Shown here piece by piece: positions 1-9,001 of a stretch of 64,000 nucleotides of DNA. Origin of the DNA: Unio delphinus. Lineage: Eukaryota > Mollusca > Bivalvia > Unionida > Unionidae. Within the stretch, counting starts at the first letter, position 1. Each line of letters begins with the position of its first letter. Position numbers and translations under genes: made by a program. The stretch is from contig JAQISU010000081.1 in the NCBI GenBank assembly GCA_029339505.1, positions 14,669,001 through 14,733,000 of the forward strand, read 5' to 3'. Under the pieces are notes generated by a model. It made no database searches. It was not told the DNA's origin and was given only the letters and a program-made list of their open reading frames with translations.

Positions 1-679
1 ATCACGTGACTGTGACTTAATCAGGATAAGATGAGTTAGTTGCTCATTTCAAGCAGCATACATCCATTAAAAGCCCTTTGATTCTGTCGACAGTGTCAGT
101 TAATTTCACTGTTAGAAATTTGTCAGTATGGATTATACCTTGTATGTTCGGAAATAATTCATCATGAGTGCAAATGGTCACTAATAAGAATTATAATTCA
201 TCCAAAAATTATGTAATAAACTTTTTTATGGGATATGCAAGACATTAAATGACAAAACCCATGCATTTGCAGTCTTTAGCATAACACATAGCATAGTAGA
301 AGACTGTTGGAAAATCAGGTTTAATCAGTAAGATTAAAAAGTGTTGGATGAAAATTTCAAGTGTTTCTATTTAAATTTTCATGGACTGATCACCTATATT
401 CTTGTTTGACCTTGATATGGGTCAGTATATCTTGTTATCATAAAATCAAAATGAAAGCCCCACAAAACATTCTTTACTTGTGTATATATATTGGTCTGAA
501 TCACAGAATCAATAAACTATATTTTTTGGTTGATCTATGAATTCCTTTTTCCCTCATTGCTAATTTTTCAAATAGATTTTTTTCTCTCATTTGATTTGCA
601 ATATTAATATACTTTCATTAATACTTGAAGCATTTGTTGAATTGGGTTATGAACTTTGGATATATCAGTAGCTTGTGGG

Positions 680-682
<3 letters not shown>
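1..682. other. AT-rich host DNA, no gene seen
   Basis: No coding frame, RNA gene or recognisable repeat could be supported here. The composition is typical of the host intergenic or intronic DNA in the rest of the window. Confidence 0.5.

Positions 683-761
<79 letters not shown>
683..761. repeat. (TA)n microsatellite
   Basis: An uninterrupted TA dinucleotide tract of nearly 80 bp. An apparent reading frame across it (alternating Ile-Tyr) is an artefact. Confidence 0.95.
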
Positions 762-763
<2 letters not shown>

Positions 764-964
764 TGAAAACAGATCTTGTTTATTGTCTATATCAGCTTAT
801 AATTAATAATAATGCTTTATTTATAGAGGGTGTATCATTACAGTGGTCAAGGACTATTCTCCCTTGAGGCCTTCTTAAGGGGGTATAACAATGTACATTA
901 TATGAAGCTAGCAATAATTACTGTCTATTTTAATTTGTTTATTGTTAAAATACTAAATTCCATT

Positions 965-3010
965 ATATTTTAGAAACACAATCATGCTCATGATGTCTCT
1001 TTTTAAACACTCTAATATTTGCAGTAGATTTTTCATGTAGTGGAAGTGTGTTCCACAGAAATGTACCAGAGTATTTATATTGCTCTGTTCTCGGTTTTGG
1101 TGCTAGAAGGTTTTCATGTGATATTAATTTAAACTGGTATTGTGTTGAAAAAAGCCTGAATAAGTCCTGAAGATAGTCTGTTACAGTTCCATGTAGACAT
1201 TTATAAAAAGAACTGCCTTGTGAAAATTTTACCTTTCATTTGAAGTCTGTAAATAATATTTTTGAGGGATGATCAAAATACATCTTGAAATTATGCATGC
1301 TGCTCTTTTCTGAAGTTTATAAGCTCTGAGATTTAGCACAGTTTCCCCATGCATTTGAACAATAATTCATTGTTGGAAGAATATATGACTTTTTGTAGTA
1401 TATGTTGTGCATTTCCATAGGTACATATATTTTGATTCTGCTGAGATGGGAAATTTTAGATGTAGTGTTTTACCAAATTTATCAATATGGTCATCCCAAC
1501 ATAAATTAGTATATACGGTCACACCTACAAGATTTTCATGTTTGACATTTTCTAGTGGATGATTATTTATTGCAAGAGATAGTTCTGGGTTCTTTGACTT
1601 GTGTAGATTTTGTTATATTCCCCAGAAAACATACATTTTGTTTTGCCTTCATTAATTACCATCATATTTTGTTGTGCTTAGTTTTGGACTCTAATAAGGT
1701 CTGAGGACTCCAATAAGGTCTGAGTTCAATCTATTTTGGATAACTTCACCATCAGAACTAGATGTATATAAGGTTTCATCATCTGCACACAAATCTGTAT
1801 TTGTGGATTCACTATTTAATGGTAGATCATTGATATAGATAAGGAAAAGGAGAGAGCCTAAAATTGAGCCTTGAAGGACCCCTGATCATAGATGAATAGT
1901 GCAAGTTTGAGAGCTAATATTGCAAATGCTTACTTGTTGAGACTTTTGGTTTAGGTATGATCTAAACCAGTTTAAAGAAGGATTGTTGAATCTGTAACAG
2001 TTCAACTTTTGCAGCAGAATTTCATGATCATCAAGATCAAAAACTTTCTTGAAGTCCCAGTCATTTTGTCTATTATCCATTTTCTTCAGTCAAAGATCAA
2101 TGAATTAGGTAGGTTCTGTTTGGCACAGTGGTATTTTCTAACATGTTTAGCCTCATTAATCTGAGGGGTAATCCACTTGGGTGTAATTTGTTATTTAACC
2201 CTTTTTGTTTTAATTGGGGCATGCTTTTCTAAGGCTGCATTGAACATCTGATACCATTTGTCTAAAGCAGTGTTGAAATCAGCTACATTGCAGACTGATT
2301 GAAAGGGTTTGCAAACTAAATTGTTTAAGAACATTTCTTTATCAAGTTGTGTAAAGTCCCTGTATTGTATTTCAGTGTGTTGCCCATTTTTAGATGATTT
2401 TGGAACATGTCTAGTTATACAGACTGGGTAGTGGTCACTCAGTGCATACACTGGCACATTTATTTCACTTGTTTTCAGGTTTATTAGTATAGACATGATC
2501 AATGATAGTAGCACTTTTATCTGTTACTCTAGTTAGGGTGTTAATTAATTGAGTAAAGTTGTCATTTTTATCAGTTACTCTAGATAGGGTGTTCATTAAT
2601 TGAGTGAAGTTGTCATTTTTATCTGTTACTCTAGTTGGGGTTTTAATTAATTGAGTACAGTTGTAAGTTTCAAAGTTACTTATCCATGTTAATGATGGAG
2701 TTTTCATGTAGTCAATGTTGAAATCACCAAATATGATAGTTTCTAAATCTTCCTTTAGTAATGTTTTTTGAATTTGCAATCAATCAGCTGTGGGACTAAG
2801 TTGCCTGTAAATTGAGCATAAGAGCATTGGCTTTGATTGGGTAAGGGTTACTTCAATCCAGATAATATCTACCCCAATAGCCTCTAGATCAACATATATG
2901 TTATAACTAATGGAACTGTCTACATAGAGAAGTACACCACCACCCCTACCCCCAGGGATTCCCGATCTTTTCTTTCAACTGATATAGTTTGCTGTAATAT
3001 TAATTTAATC
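965..3010 (-). pseudogene. Decayed LINE (non-LTR retrotransposon)
   Basis: Read on the minus strand, this stretch keeps pieces of a LINE ORF2 in the correct order. Near 2.9-2.2 kb is the AP-endonuclease part (a GGGVVLYV-like segment, then GDFN, then IDHVYTN and SDHYPV). Near 2.08-1.88 kb is the RT thumb/finger block (FDLDDHEILLQKL). Near 1.88-1.75 kb is the RT core, with a GVLQGSILG-type motif and a CADD box where xADD is usual. Near 1.1-0.97 kb is a C-terminal block (a GTFLWNTLP-like segment followed by FKK). Stops and frameshifts interrupt it repeatedly, so it is dead. The clade is not certain; a CR1/Jockey-like element would fit. Confidence 0.75.
2516..2665. repeat. 51-bp tandem triplication inside the LINE
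   Basis: Three copies of a 51-bp unit encode a 17-residue repeat (TQL.NTL.RVTDKNDNF) within the endonuclease part of the LINE remnant. The unit is a multiple of three, so the frame is kept through the copies. Confidence 0.85.
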
Positions 3011-3659
3011 TCATTCAGTTTAGGAGGATGTGTTGAATATTTAGGTTCATTACTTGCAGACCTCTTTTGAGGAGGCCAAACACAAGACAATTTTGATTAA
3101 GATGATTGATTTTCAGATGTGATAGAATGAAAGGAATGTTTTTAAGACTTTACAGATTTCTTTTCATTGCCTTGATTATTTACATAAACACATGAAGAAG
3201 ATAACATACAAAATCCATCTGTTGTACCATAACTACATGAGAATGTTCAATACGAGACTGACATCTTTGCAAGAAGACATTGATATATTATTTGCTTGAG
3301 GAGCCACAGAGGGAGAAGTAACTTGAACAGTTTCATATAGTTGTTTACATGTTAATAACTTTCTCTGTATACACAAATCAGATAGTGCCTGAAACCTGTT
3401 TATAGAATTATAATTATTACATTGAAAAGTATACACCTATTCTAACTCATTTTGATGCTAGATATGTGTTGCATAGCCTTTACATCATTGCCTTCTACCT
3501 GTTGGTATTTGCACAACGTTTGATCATGTCCTAGTAGGCTAGTTCATTACAAATATGGATACAAATATGTTTTCCACGGCTTTGTTGCATGACATTGCTT
3601 TCCACAATACAAGCAGTTTTCTGACTTGTGACTAACCCCTTTAGAAGTGCTATGTTGTG
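3011..3659. other. Host DNA, no gene seen
   Basis: No supported gene. Short open frames here lack family signatures. Confidence 0.45.
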
Positions 3660-3854
3660 GCATATATTCTTAAGGATCAAGGAACTACTGCAAACAAAAA
3701 TCCTGATCTGCTGTAGTGCAGCGTGCATGCAGATCAGTGTTTGCTTTTTTGTTATGCTGATAACTGCTAACAGACCAAAATCTGCTGGCACATTTTGCAA
3801 TAACAGATCTGGGTCTGTGCAGTTTGCAGTTGGACTAATAAGCATGTATATACA
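3660..3854 (-). mobile_element. MITE copy abutting the Polinton insertion
   Basis: This resembles the better preserved MITE at 50396-50598 read in reverse: it shares a GATCTGGGTCTGTGCAGTTT-type core and an end that reads TAATAAGCATGTATATACA. The Polinton starts exactly at this end. The sequence after the Polinton (ATACAGTATATATAAC) fits continuation of the same terminus, so the Polinton used the AT-rich MITE end as its target. Confidence 0.6.
3850..3854. other. Polinton target-site duplication, left copy
   Basis: ATACA directly flanks the left TIR and ATACA follows the right TIR at 20120-20124. If the final T of the right TIR is counted as host DNA, the duplication becomes TATACA, the 6 bp usual for Polintons. 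It is perfect. Confidence 0.8.
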
Positions 3855-4266
3855 AGCAGCAGAGAGGGTGAACCCTACAACGTTTTGAGACAAAATTTGA
3901 TTGAAATCCTAAAACGATCCTTCCTATAATCTCATTTTAACCAAAAGAGGGTGAACCCTACAACGTTTTCAGACAAAATTTTGATTGAATCATTAAAACG
4001 ATCCTTCCTACGATCTTATTTTAACCAAAAAAAATGTCTCAGGGGCAAACCCTACAACGTTTTCAGACAAAAAATTTATTGAAATTTTAACGAGCCTTCC
4101 CTACGAAATCTCATTTTAACTAAAAAAATGAAAACGGAGACTTTTACGATTTTTTAATTAATTTTGGTCGCAACTTGTTGTCATCCACCCTCTCTGCTGC
4201 TAGAACTTTCAGTTCTGGGTTAACAAAAAATAATAAATGATTTTAACCGAATATTTGATCCAGTCC
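3855..4266 (+). repeat. Polinton left terminal inverted repeat
   Basis: Inverted match to 19707-20119 with about six differences. Inside are three tandem ~85-bp units (starting near 3866, 3948 and 4040), each with an ACCCTACAACGTTTT motif followed by a CCTTCCTA/CTACGA segment. The outer 16 bases (AGCAGCAGAGAGGGTG) recur inverted at 4186-4201, so the repeat block is itself capped by short inverted repeats. Polintons are thought to replicate by protein priming from such ends. Confidence 0.95.
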
Positions 4267-4324
4267 TTAGGATGTAAATCAATCAGATTATTTGACTGGT
4301 CGGTGAGTTTGAAATTAATTCTGG

Positions 4325-5623
4325 TTAATGAATTATTATGGCATCGCATGTAGACAGGATTAATTGGGTTTTCAATATTAGGAATCCTGGAGGAGCTATT
4401 GGTGCAAACGAATAAAGAATATATCCCTGCTGAGCTTGATTTGATTGCTCTAGATTAATCTGATAGCTTCCTTCAATTACATCACATACTAAATTAAGCG
4501 CAATCACCGTTGAAATATTCACATTTTCAGGAGCAATATGCCTGCCGCCACCGTCTGGGTCATTATTATGTTTGAGGATTTTTATTTCCTGTGATGCTGT
4601 TTTTTTCCATGCATCATGAATTATTTTAAAACCAACATCGATGGTGTCACTGAAAAGTTTTTTTAGTTCCGGTACGTTATATCCCGGTAGTTTGAATGTC
4701 AGAATATTCTTCACGGGAAATTTATATTGTTTTGCAAATTCTGTTCTCGATAGGGGATTATTGTCATCTAATATATCCTGAATAATTTTCAGATTAAATG
4801 TTTCCATATCGTCGATAATTTTGTTGCATGTTTCTACGACGCTGATAAATTCATCTCGGGTGAGAGAGCCGGATTTAAGAGATATTAACAACAGCGATAA
4901 ATCATTATTCATTGCTGTGAAATTTTTAACGATTTCAGGTTCGTTAACAAAATGATATCCCTCTATTCTATCCCTTGGCCTCTCTTCTCCAGTTGATCGG
5001 TATCCGAGACCAAAAAAATCTATAGTAAATCTATGATCTTTATAACTCCTTATTGGATTATCAGGTTTTATTCTGTCGGTGATATAATCAGTTTTTTGTG
5101 GTTCTGGTAAATCAACGGTTTTTCCCCCTGGTGGTAATTCAGGCCATCCTAGTACGGTTCTAATAGAACTCTGATAGATATCTACGACGTATCCTTCTGT
5201 GTTTATCTCAATTGCGGATGATAGCGTCGGTTCATGAACTGTTATAGCGATTTTTGACTCTACTCCAGTAATCGATTTTATTCTACGCGCGAATTCATTA
5301 TTGATTTGTTCAATTTGGTATGATACGGTTGGTATGGAAACAACGTTCCAGTCTGGGGTTCCGTCGGGTTTATTCTTATTTGCAAACACTAAAGAATTAT
5401 TGGGTTGTTGACCACCAAATGATTTTGATCTGATATTAGGCCAACTGTGATACACTCGTAGTTTTGCTAGCGCTATCTCCTTCACGGGGACTGGGCTAGG
5501 GAAATTCACACTAAACTCGGGTTCCGTTGATGTTATTGATATCATACTTGTTTGTACTGGGTTCGTGTTCTCCACTATTTGTTGAAGTAATTCCATCGGT
5601 GTCGTCATTGTTATTATACTCAT
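4325..5623 (-). CDS. Candidate penton-like minor capsid protein (432 aa)
   Basis: The outermost gene of the left arm. The N-terminus is Thr/Met-rich and is followed by a block (about residues 35-110) reading FPSPVPVKEIALAKLRVYHS and SWPNI, then IPTVSYQIEQINNEF. This resembles the start of the predicted jelly-roll minor capsid (penton) proteins of other Polintons/adintoviruses as I remember them. No enzymatic motif is visible. The start lies inside a locally duplicated segment, so the first ~45 residues recur in a nearby truncated frame (5511-5774). It lies beside the fibre-like gene, which suits a vertex protein. Its role in the virion is inference from position and motif pattern; structure prediction would be needed to confirm a single jelly roll. 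Confidence 0.55.
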   Translation of the reverse strand: MSIITMTTPMELLQQIVENTNPVQTSMISITSTEPEFSVNFPSPVPVKEIALAKLRVYHSWPNIRSKSFGGQQPNNSLVFANKNKPDGTPDWNVVSIPTVSYQIEQINNEFARRIKSITGVESKIAITVHEPTLSSAIEINTEGYVVDIYQSSIRTVLGWPELPPGGKTVDLPEPQKTDYITDRIKPDNPIRSYKDHRFTIDFFGLGYRSTGEERPRDRIEGYHFVNEPEIVKNFTAMNNDLSLLLISLKSGSLTRDEFISVVETCNKIIDDMETFNLKIIQDILDDNNPLSRTEFAKQYKFPVKNILTFKLPGYNVPELKKLFSDTIDVGFKIIHDAWKKTASQEIKILKHNNDPDGGGRHIAPENVNISTVIALNLVCDVIEGSYQINLEQSNQAQQGYILYSFAPIAPPGFLILKTQLILSTCDAIIIH

Positions 5624-5835
5624 GTTGTCGCTCTAATTTTGACACCGCGGAATCATAAATACTGACCATCACTGAGAACTCACAATTTGGTATGGTTGAG
5701 GTTATTGAGATCATTCTGGTTTTTGGGTTCGTGTTTTCTAATTCCATCGGTGTTGTCATTGTTATTATATTCATGTTGTCGCTCTAATTTCGATATCGCG
5801 GAATCAAAAATACTGACCATCGCTGAGAATTCACT
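5519..5835. repeat. Imperfect tandem duplication across a gene junction
   Basis: A segment of roughly 145-172 bp is present twice (about 5519-5690 and 5691-5835; one copy lacks ~27 bp). Each copy carries both the 3' end of the two-TM gene and the 5' end of the penton-like gene in overlapping frames. A short frame at 5511-5774 is the by-product: it starts like the penton gene and ends like the two-TM gene. I do not count it as a separate gene. Confidence 0.8.
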
Positions 5836-6225
5836 ATCTGATATAATTGTATTATCGAGTGACGACGATATCATCAGGGATAACTGCGAATATGCGGTTG
5901 ATGCAATATGAAATTGAATTAAGTAATTCTGCAGTTTACTCTGGCTGCATGATGATATCTTTTTTGCTATCCCGGTTGATATACCCCCGATTGTAGCCAC
6001 CGCAGAAATGCAAATTGGAACTACGACCGGGGCAATCATTGTAACCGATGCAAGTATTATTCCGGCGCCAGTGAGAACGCTTGACACTGAGTACACAGTA
6101 ATATCAATTGCGGTGATTCTTCGTCGGTATTTTTTTATTTTTATTTGATACTCCTCGCCGAGGGTTTTGAGTCTAGTTTGAAATTCTCTGACCTGATCAT
6201 AGCGACATTGCGTTGATGAAATCAT
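5680..6225 (-). CDS. Two-transmembrane protein (181 aa)
   Basis: The N-terminal ~35 residues are charged and probably helical (VREFQTRLKTLGEEYQIKIK). Two hydrophobic segments follow at about residues 39-62 and 64-87 with a very short turn, forming a membrane hairpin. The C-terminal half is polar and predicted helical, ending in an Asn/Asp-rich tail. I do not recognise the family. A hairpin with flanking helices could be a virion membrane, holin-like or SLATT-like protein, but nothing here decides this. The last ~50 residues are altered by the tandem duplication: a second version of the tail (CEFSVMVSIYDSAVSKLERQ) is encoded just downstream. An ACGCTAGCGT palindrome and a CAATTGAAAA motif lie just upstream of the start. 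Confidence 0.7.
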   Translation of the reverse strand: MISSTQCRYDQVREFQTRLKTLGEEYQIKIKKYRRRITAIDITVYSVSSVLTGAGIILASVTMIAPVVVPICISAVATIGGISTGIAKKISSCSQSKLQNYLIQFHIASTAYSQLSLMISSSLDNTIISDSEFSAMVSIFDSAISKLERQHEYNNNDNTDGIRKHEPKNQNDLNNLNHTKL

Positions 6226-6284
6226 TTTTATTTTAAAAACGCTAGCGTTTTCAATTGTGAAATTCGAAGGATTTTCCTTTCAAT

Positions 6285-7958
6285 TTAGTTATTTACTTCG
6301 CATATGAATTCTAAGCACCAGGATATTTTTGATCTAATCGTACTATCAACCGCGACAATCTCAAATTCTTCTTCACCCCGGATAATTACTGTTGCGGTGC
6401 CACCAAAGTAGGTTTTACCGCTTACGATGATATCAAATTGCTTGTCAGAGATTAACGTCATCCTGTAGATACCATGAGGCCACTTCTCGATATTGACTTT
6501 CAATTTAGCATTAGATTCTTTTACCCAATCAAAGGTCCCATGCTTTACCCTTTCAGAGGTTTCTTTTAGTTTAAGAATATCGTCGTAAACGTCGAGATAG
6601 GTTTTTTTGATTTCGGTATTTTTCATTATCGTTCCATCGCGGCGTTGAAAAAATGTAAATAAAAGGATGTTAAATGCCATAGTTGTTCGGGTTTGATAAT
6701 CACTAACGAGGTCAAAATATGTTGTCGTGATATTGCTATCGTTATAGATTCCAAAGAAATTATTAACCATTTTGTTGGTGGATTTTTGTTCGTCAATAGA
6801 GCTTTTAACTTCAGCGAGGGTTGGGCCTGTCAACGATGTGGTTTCAGATTCATCACGTGTTCTCCCCAAAAATCTATCCACGATGGTATTAAGTGTTGTT
6901 TGTCTCACCATAAACCTAATAATATCGTTGAGAGTCATCGTAGATGTAGCGGGGACACCAAAGAAATTATTAGCGACGTAGGCATTGTGAGTATGCCTGA
7001 TAATAAACTCACTGATTTCAGCGAGAGTCGAGTCTGCCACAGGTGGGGATCCAAAAAACCTAACAATGACGTCGTTAGTGGGTTTTTGTACCCGCTCAAC
7101 ATTTTCTATTATTTTAGAAATATCATTGTAAATATCGAGATAATTTGCCTTGATTTCATTTTCATTCATCATCCTTCCTTCGTCCTTGTTAAAAAAGAAT
7201 AGCGATAGATAGTTTTTGATTTCAGCGAGAGTCATGCCAACCAGAAGCGGGGTTCCAAAGAATTTATGTACGACATTTTTGCGAAAAACTGAAAACTGTT
7301 TTCCGTGTTCTTCAATTTTAGATTGAAGTGTTGCTAGTTCTAACAGAGAATTATCCAACTCATGGTCGTGGGCGGCAATCTTGTCGGTGATTGTAGACAC
7401 AAGTGCGCCTGGTTTAAGTCGCCCGTCGTTGGAATACAGCGCAATAGAGTTTTCAGCGGCGTCGCGCTGCCGTGTTAAAATGTCATCCGCGGATATATTA
7501 CTGGCTTTAAGTCGTCCGTCGTTGGAATACAGCGCAATAGAGTTTTCAGCGGCGTCGCGCTGCCGTGTTAAAATGTCATCCGCGGATATATTACTGGCTT
7601 TAAGTCGTCCGTCGTTGGAATACAGCGCAATAGAGTTTTCAGCGGCGTCGTGCTGCCGTGTTAAAATGTCATCCGCGGATATATTACTGGCTTTAAGTCG
7701 TCCGTCGTTGGAATACAGCGCAATAGAGTTTTCAGCGGCGTCGCGCTGCCATGTTAAAATGTCATTCAATGACACATCACTGGATTTCAATTTACCCTGT
7801 TTGTCTTGAAATACAACTATTTCATTAGGATCAACATTTGTTAAGTTCAACGTCTCAGTGATTTCATCTTCAATTATTTTTTTTATATCCTTGACAGAAT
7901 CAGGTGGTGCAGTGCCATCGGGTTTGGGTTTCAAAGATCTCCCCCAAATATCAATCAT
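6285..7958 (-). CDS. Fibre/spike-like repeat protein (557 aa)
   Basis: The N-terminal third contains four near-identical 31-residue repeats (DDILTRQRDAAENSIALYSN plus NDGRLKASNISA) at about residues 60-185. A second, degenerate repeat family occupies the middle (residues ~225-440): modules built on (F/R)FFG.P.....TLAEI, at least five copies. The C-terminus (about 480-557) is rich in beta-type segments (GIYRMTLISDKQFDIIVSG, then FGGTATVIIRGEEEFEIV) and could be a globular head. A long repetitive shaft with a terminal head, next to capsid genes, suggests a fibre or spike for attachment. That function is inference; I recognise no family. A TCTAAAATCG element (minus-strand sense CGATTTTAGA) lies 23 nt upstream of the start. 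Confidence 0.8.
   Translation of the reverse strand: MIDIWGRSLKPKPDGTAPPDSVKDIKKIIEDEITETLNLTNVDPNEIVVFQDKQGKLKSSDVSLNDILTWQRDAAENSIALYSNDGRLKASNISADDILTRQHDAAENSIALYSNDGRLKASNISADDILTRQRDAAENSIALYSNDGRLKASNISADDILTRQRDAAENSIALYSNDGRLKPGALVSTITDKIAAHDHELDNSLLELATLQSKIEEHGKQFSVFRKNVVHKFFGTPLLVGMTLAEIKNYLSLFFFNKDEGRMMNENEIKANYLDIYNDISKIIENVERVQKPTNDVIVRFFGSPPVADSTLAEISEFIIRHTHNAYVANNFFGVPATSTMTLNDIIRFMVRQTTLNTIVDRFLGRTRDESETTSLTGPTLAEVKSSIDEQKSTNKMVNNFFGIYNDSNITTTYFDLVSDYQTRTTMAFNILLFTFFQRRDGTIMKNTEIKKTYLDVYDDILKLKETSERVKHGTFDWVKESNAKLKVNIEKWPHGIYRMTLISDKQFDIIVSGKTYFGGTATVIIRGEEEFEIVAVDSTIRSKISWCLEFICEVNN
7413..7770. repeat. 93-bp coding tandem repeat
   Basis: Four copies of a 93-bp unit (starts near 7413, 7506, 7599, 7692), the last diverging near its end. 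Nearly all copies are identical at DNA level, so expansion is recent. Ninety-three is divisible by three, so the 31-residue protein repeat stays in frame. Confidence 0.95.
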
Positions 7959-7981
7959 GTTATTGTAAAACTCTTTCTCTC

Positions 7982-7991
7982 TCTAAAATCG
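7982..7991 (-). promoter_or_regulatory. CGATTTTAGA upstream element (fibre-like gene)
   Basis: Minus-strand sense CGATTTTAGA, 23 nt before the start codon at 7958. It is one base longer than the CGATTTAGA elements upstream of the PX-like and major capsid genes. See the finding on shared promoters. Confidence 0.5.
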
Positions 7992-8450
7992 TTTTTGACG
8001 ACTTCGTTGAAAAATCTTCGATTTTCTCCAGCGATTACTAGTGTATTCATTCACGACAACATGTGGTGGTTTTCCGCTTGGGTTACTCAAGGAGTTAGAA
8101 ATAGCGTTAAGGACATTTAATACTTCGCTGCCACATATTGGTGGGTCAATCATCGTTTGTGTTGGTAGCGTAGAATACCAAGTCTTCATTGGAAGGGTTT
8201 TTATATAATGCATAAACTCTTTTGGTGGGGCTAATCCATATGAATCGAAATAAACAATCCCACGTGGATCAATAGCGTATGCAACCCAGTGAGTTCCAGG
8301 TCCGGTGCTGTTATCTAAATTAATGATTCCGGTTTCAACGCTGTTTGGTTGATGTGGTAATTGATCTTTCATAAAGACACCTCTGAAGTTTTTAATCGCT
8401 AGTTTTTTAGCAGCATCGAGTAAATCAAAATTGGACATGGGAACCATCAT
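7983..8450 (-). CDS. Adenain-like cysteine protease (155 aa)
   Basis: Maturation protease of the Ulp1/adenain clan. Numbering from the Met at 8450, the catalytic set is visible: His54 in GPGTHWVAYA, Asp69 in VYFDSYG, Gln98 in TQTMID and Cys106 in PPICGSEVL, in the order and spacing of the family. The frame is open further upstream to 8552, but that part only reads through the C-terminal repeats of the PX-like gene in another frame. The start at 8450 (or Met at 8438) lies just 12 nt beyond the PX stop and gives a normal adenain-like N-terminus. It probably cleaves virion precursors; candidate cleavage motifs are present in both PX-like proteins. All active-site residues are present. Confidence 0.92.
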   Translation of the reverse strand: MMVPMSNFDLLDAAKKLAIKNFRGVFMKDQLPHQPNSVETGIINLDNSTGPGTHWVAYAIDPRGIVYFDSYGLAPPKEFMHYIKTLPMKTWYSTLPTQTMIDPPICGSEVLNVLNAISNSLSNPSGKPPHVVVNEYTSNRWRKSKIFQRSRQKRF

Positions 8451-8461
8451 AGACTCTCCAA

Positions 8462-8971
8462 TTAATAAATCGTTCCTGGTAGTCTTAGACCCTTTCCGCT
8501 GTACCACGAATACGGGGTTCCTGGTAGTCTTAGACCCTTTCCGCTGTACCACGAATACGGGGTTCCTGGTTGTCTTAGACCCTTTCCCTTTTTTTTATAT
8601 CCTTTCCCAGTTGCTTTCTTTAGTGCCATTCCTGCTGCAGTACCAACGGCTCCTAACGCTGCCGCTTTAGCCACCGCTGGGGCTGCTGCTGCAATTAATG
8701 CTGGAATCGCAGCTAACAACGGAAATATACCGCCTGTTTTAATCATATTTTTGATAGCAGCCGCAGAGAGAGTAATCTGAACACCCTTTTTTGCTACTAG
8801 TGCATCATTGAAATGTTTCACCTGACGAGTTGTCAGCGATAGTTTATTTGCACCACCAGTCATTTGGTTGGGTTTCAACGTGATTGTGGTTCCACATTTT
8901 TTAGCCAATTCTGATTGCAATTTTTTGATTTGACCAGGAGTTAACGCAACACTAATAGCACTATATGACAT
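8462..8971 (-). CDS. PX/pVI-like virion core protein with LPGTP repeats (169-172 aa)
   Basis: Small basic, hydrophobic virion protein. The N-terminus has polar helices (LTPGQIKKLQSELAKK, then LTTRQVKHFNDALV). The centre (about residues 85-120) is a Gly/Ala-rich hydrophobic segment (GGIFPLLAAIPALIAAAAPA), like membrane-active minor capsid proteins. A Lys-rich stretch follows, then about 2.5 copies of a 15-residue repeat (GKGLRLPGTPYSWYS). A possible adenain-type site (MTGG before Ala) lies near residue 41. An upstream Met at 8980 exists, but starting at 8971 places the CGATTTAGA element 20 nt upstream, the same as for the capsid gene, so I prefer 8971. The repeat tail resembles the N-terminus of the PLA2 protein encoded at 18515. 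Confidence 0.8.
   Translation of the reverse strand: MSYSAISVALTPGQIKKLQSELAKKCGTTITLKPNQMTGGANKLSLTTRQVKHFNDALVAKKGVQITLSAAAIKNMIKTGGIFPLLAAIPALIAAAAPAVAKAAALGAVGTAAGMALKKATGKGYKKKGKGLRQPGTPYSWYSGKGLRLPGTPYSWYSGKGLRLPGTIY
8473..8588. repeat. 45-bp coding tandem repeat
   Basis: About 2.5 copies of a 45-bp unit (starts near 8473, 8518, 8563), almost identical, encoding the 15-residue LPGTP-containing repeats at the end of the PX-like protein. Confidence 0.9.
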
Positions 8972-8991
8972 GTTATACATAATTGATTGAT

Positions 8992-9000
8992 TCTAAATCG
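8992..9000 (-). promoter_or_regulatory. CGATTTAGA upstream element (PX-like gene)
   Basis: Minus-strand sense CGATTTAGA, 20 nt before the Met at 8971. The identical 9-mer precedes the major capsid gene at nearly the same distance. It lies within a few bases of the capsid stop codon, so the genes are tightly packed. Confidence 0.6.
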
Positions 9001-9001
9001 T

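Noticed and set aside
625..867. 80-codon frame over a TA tract
   Set aside because: It is mostly alternating Ile-Tyr from the microsatellite; the same applies to 21799-22053.
5511..5774. 87-codon frame between penton-like and two-TM genes
   Set aside because: It is a hybrid produced by the tandem duplication, not a separate gene.
7381..7809. 142-codon antisense frame over the 93-bp repeats
   Set aside because: A mirror of the fibre-like gene's repeats; no independent support.
8451..8552. Longer N-terminus for the protease
   Set aside because: The extra 34 residues only read through the PX repeat DNA in a different frame; the Met at 8450 gives a normal family start.
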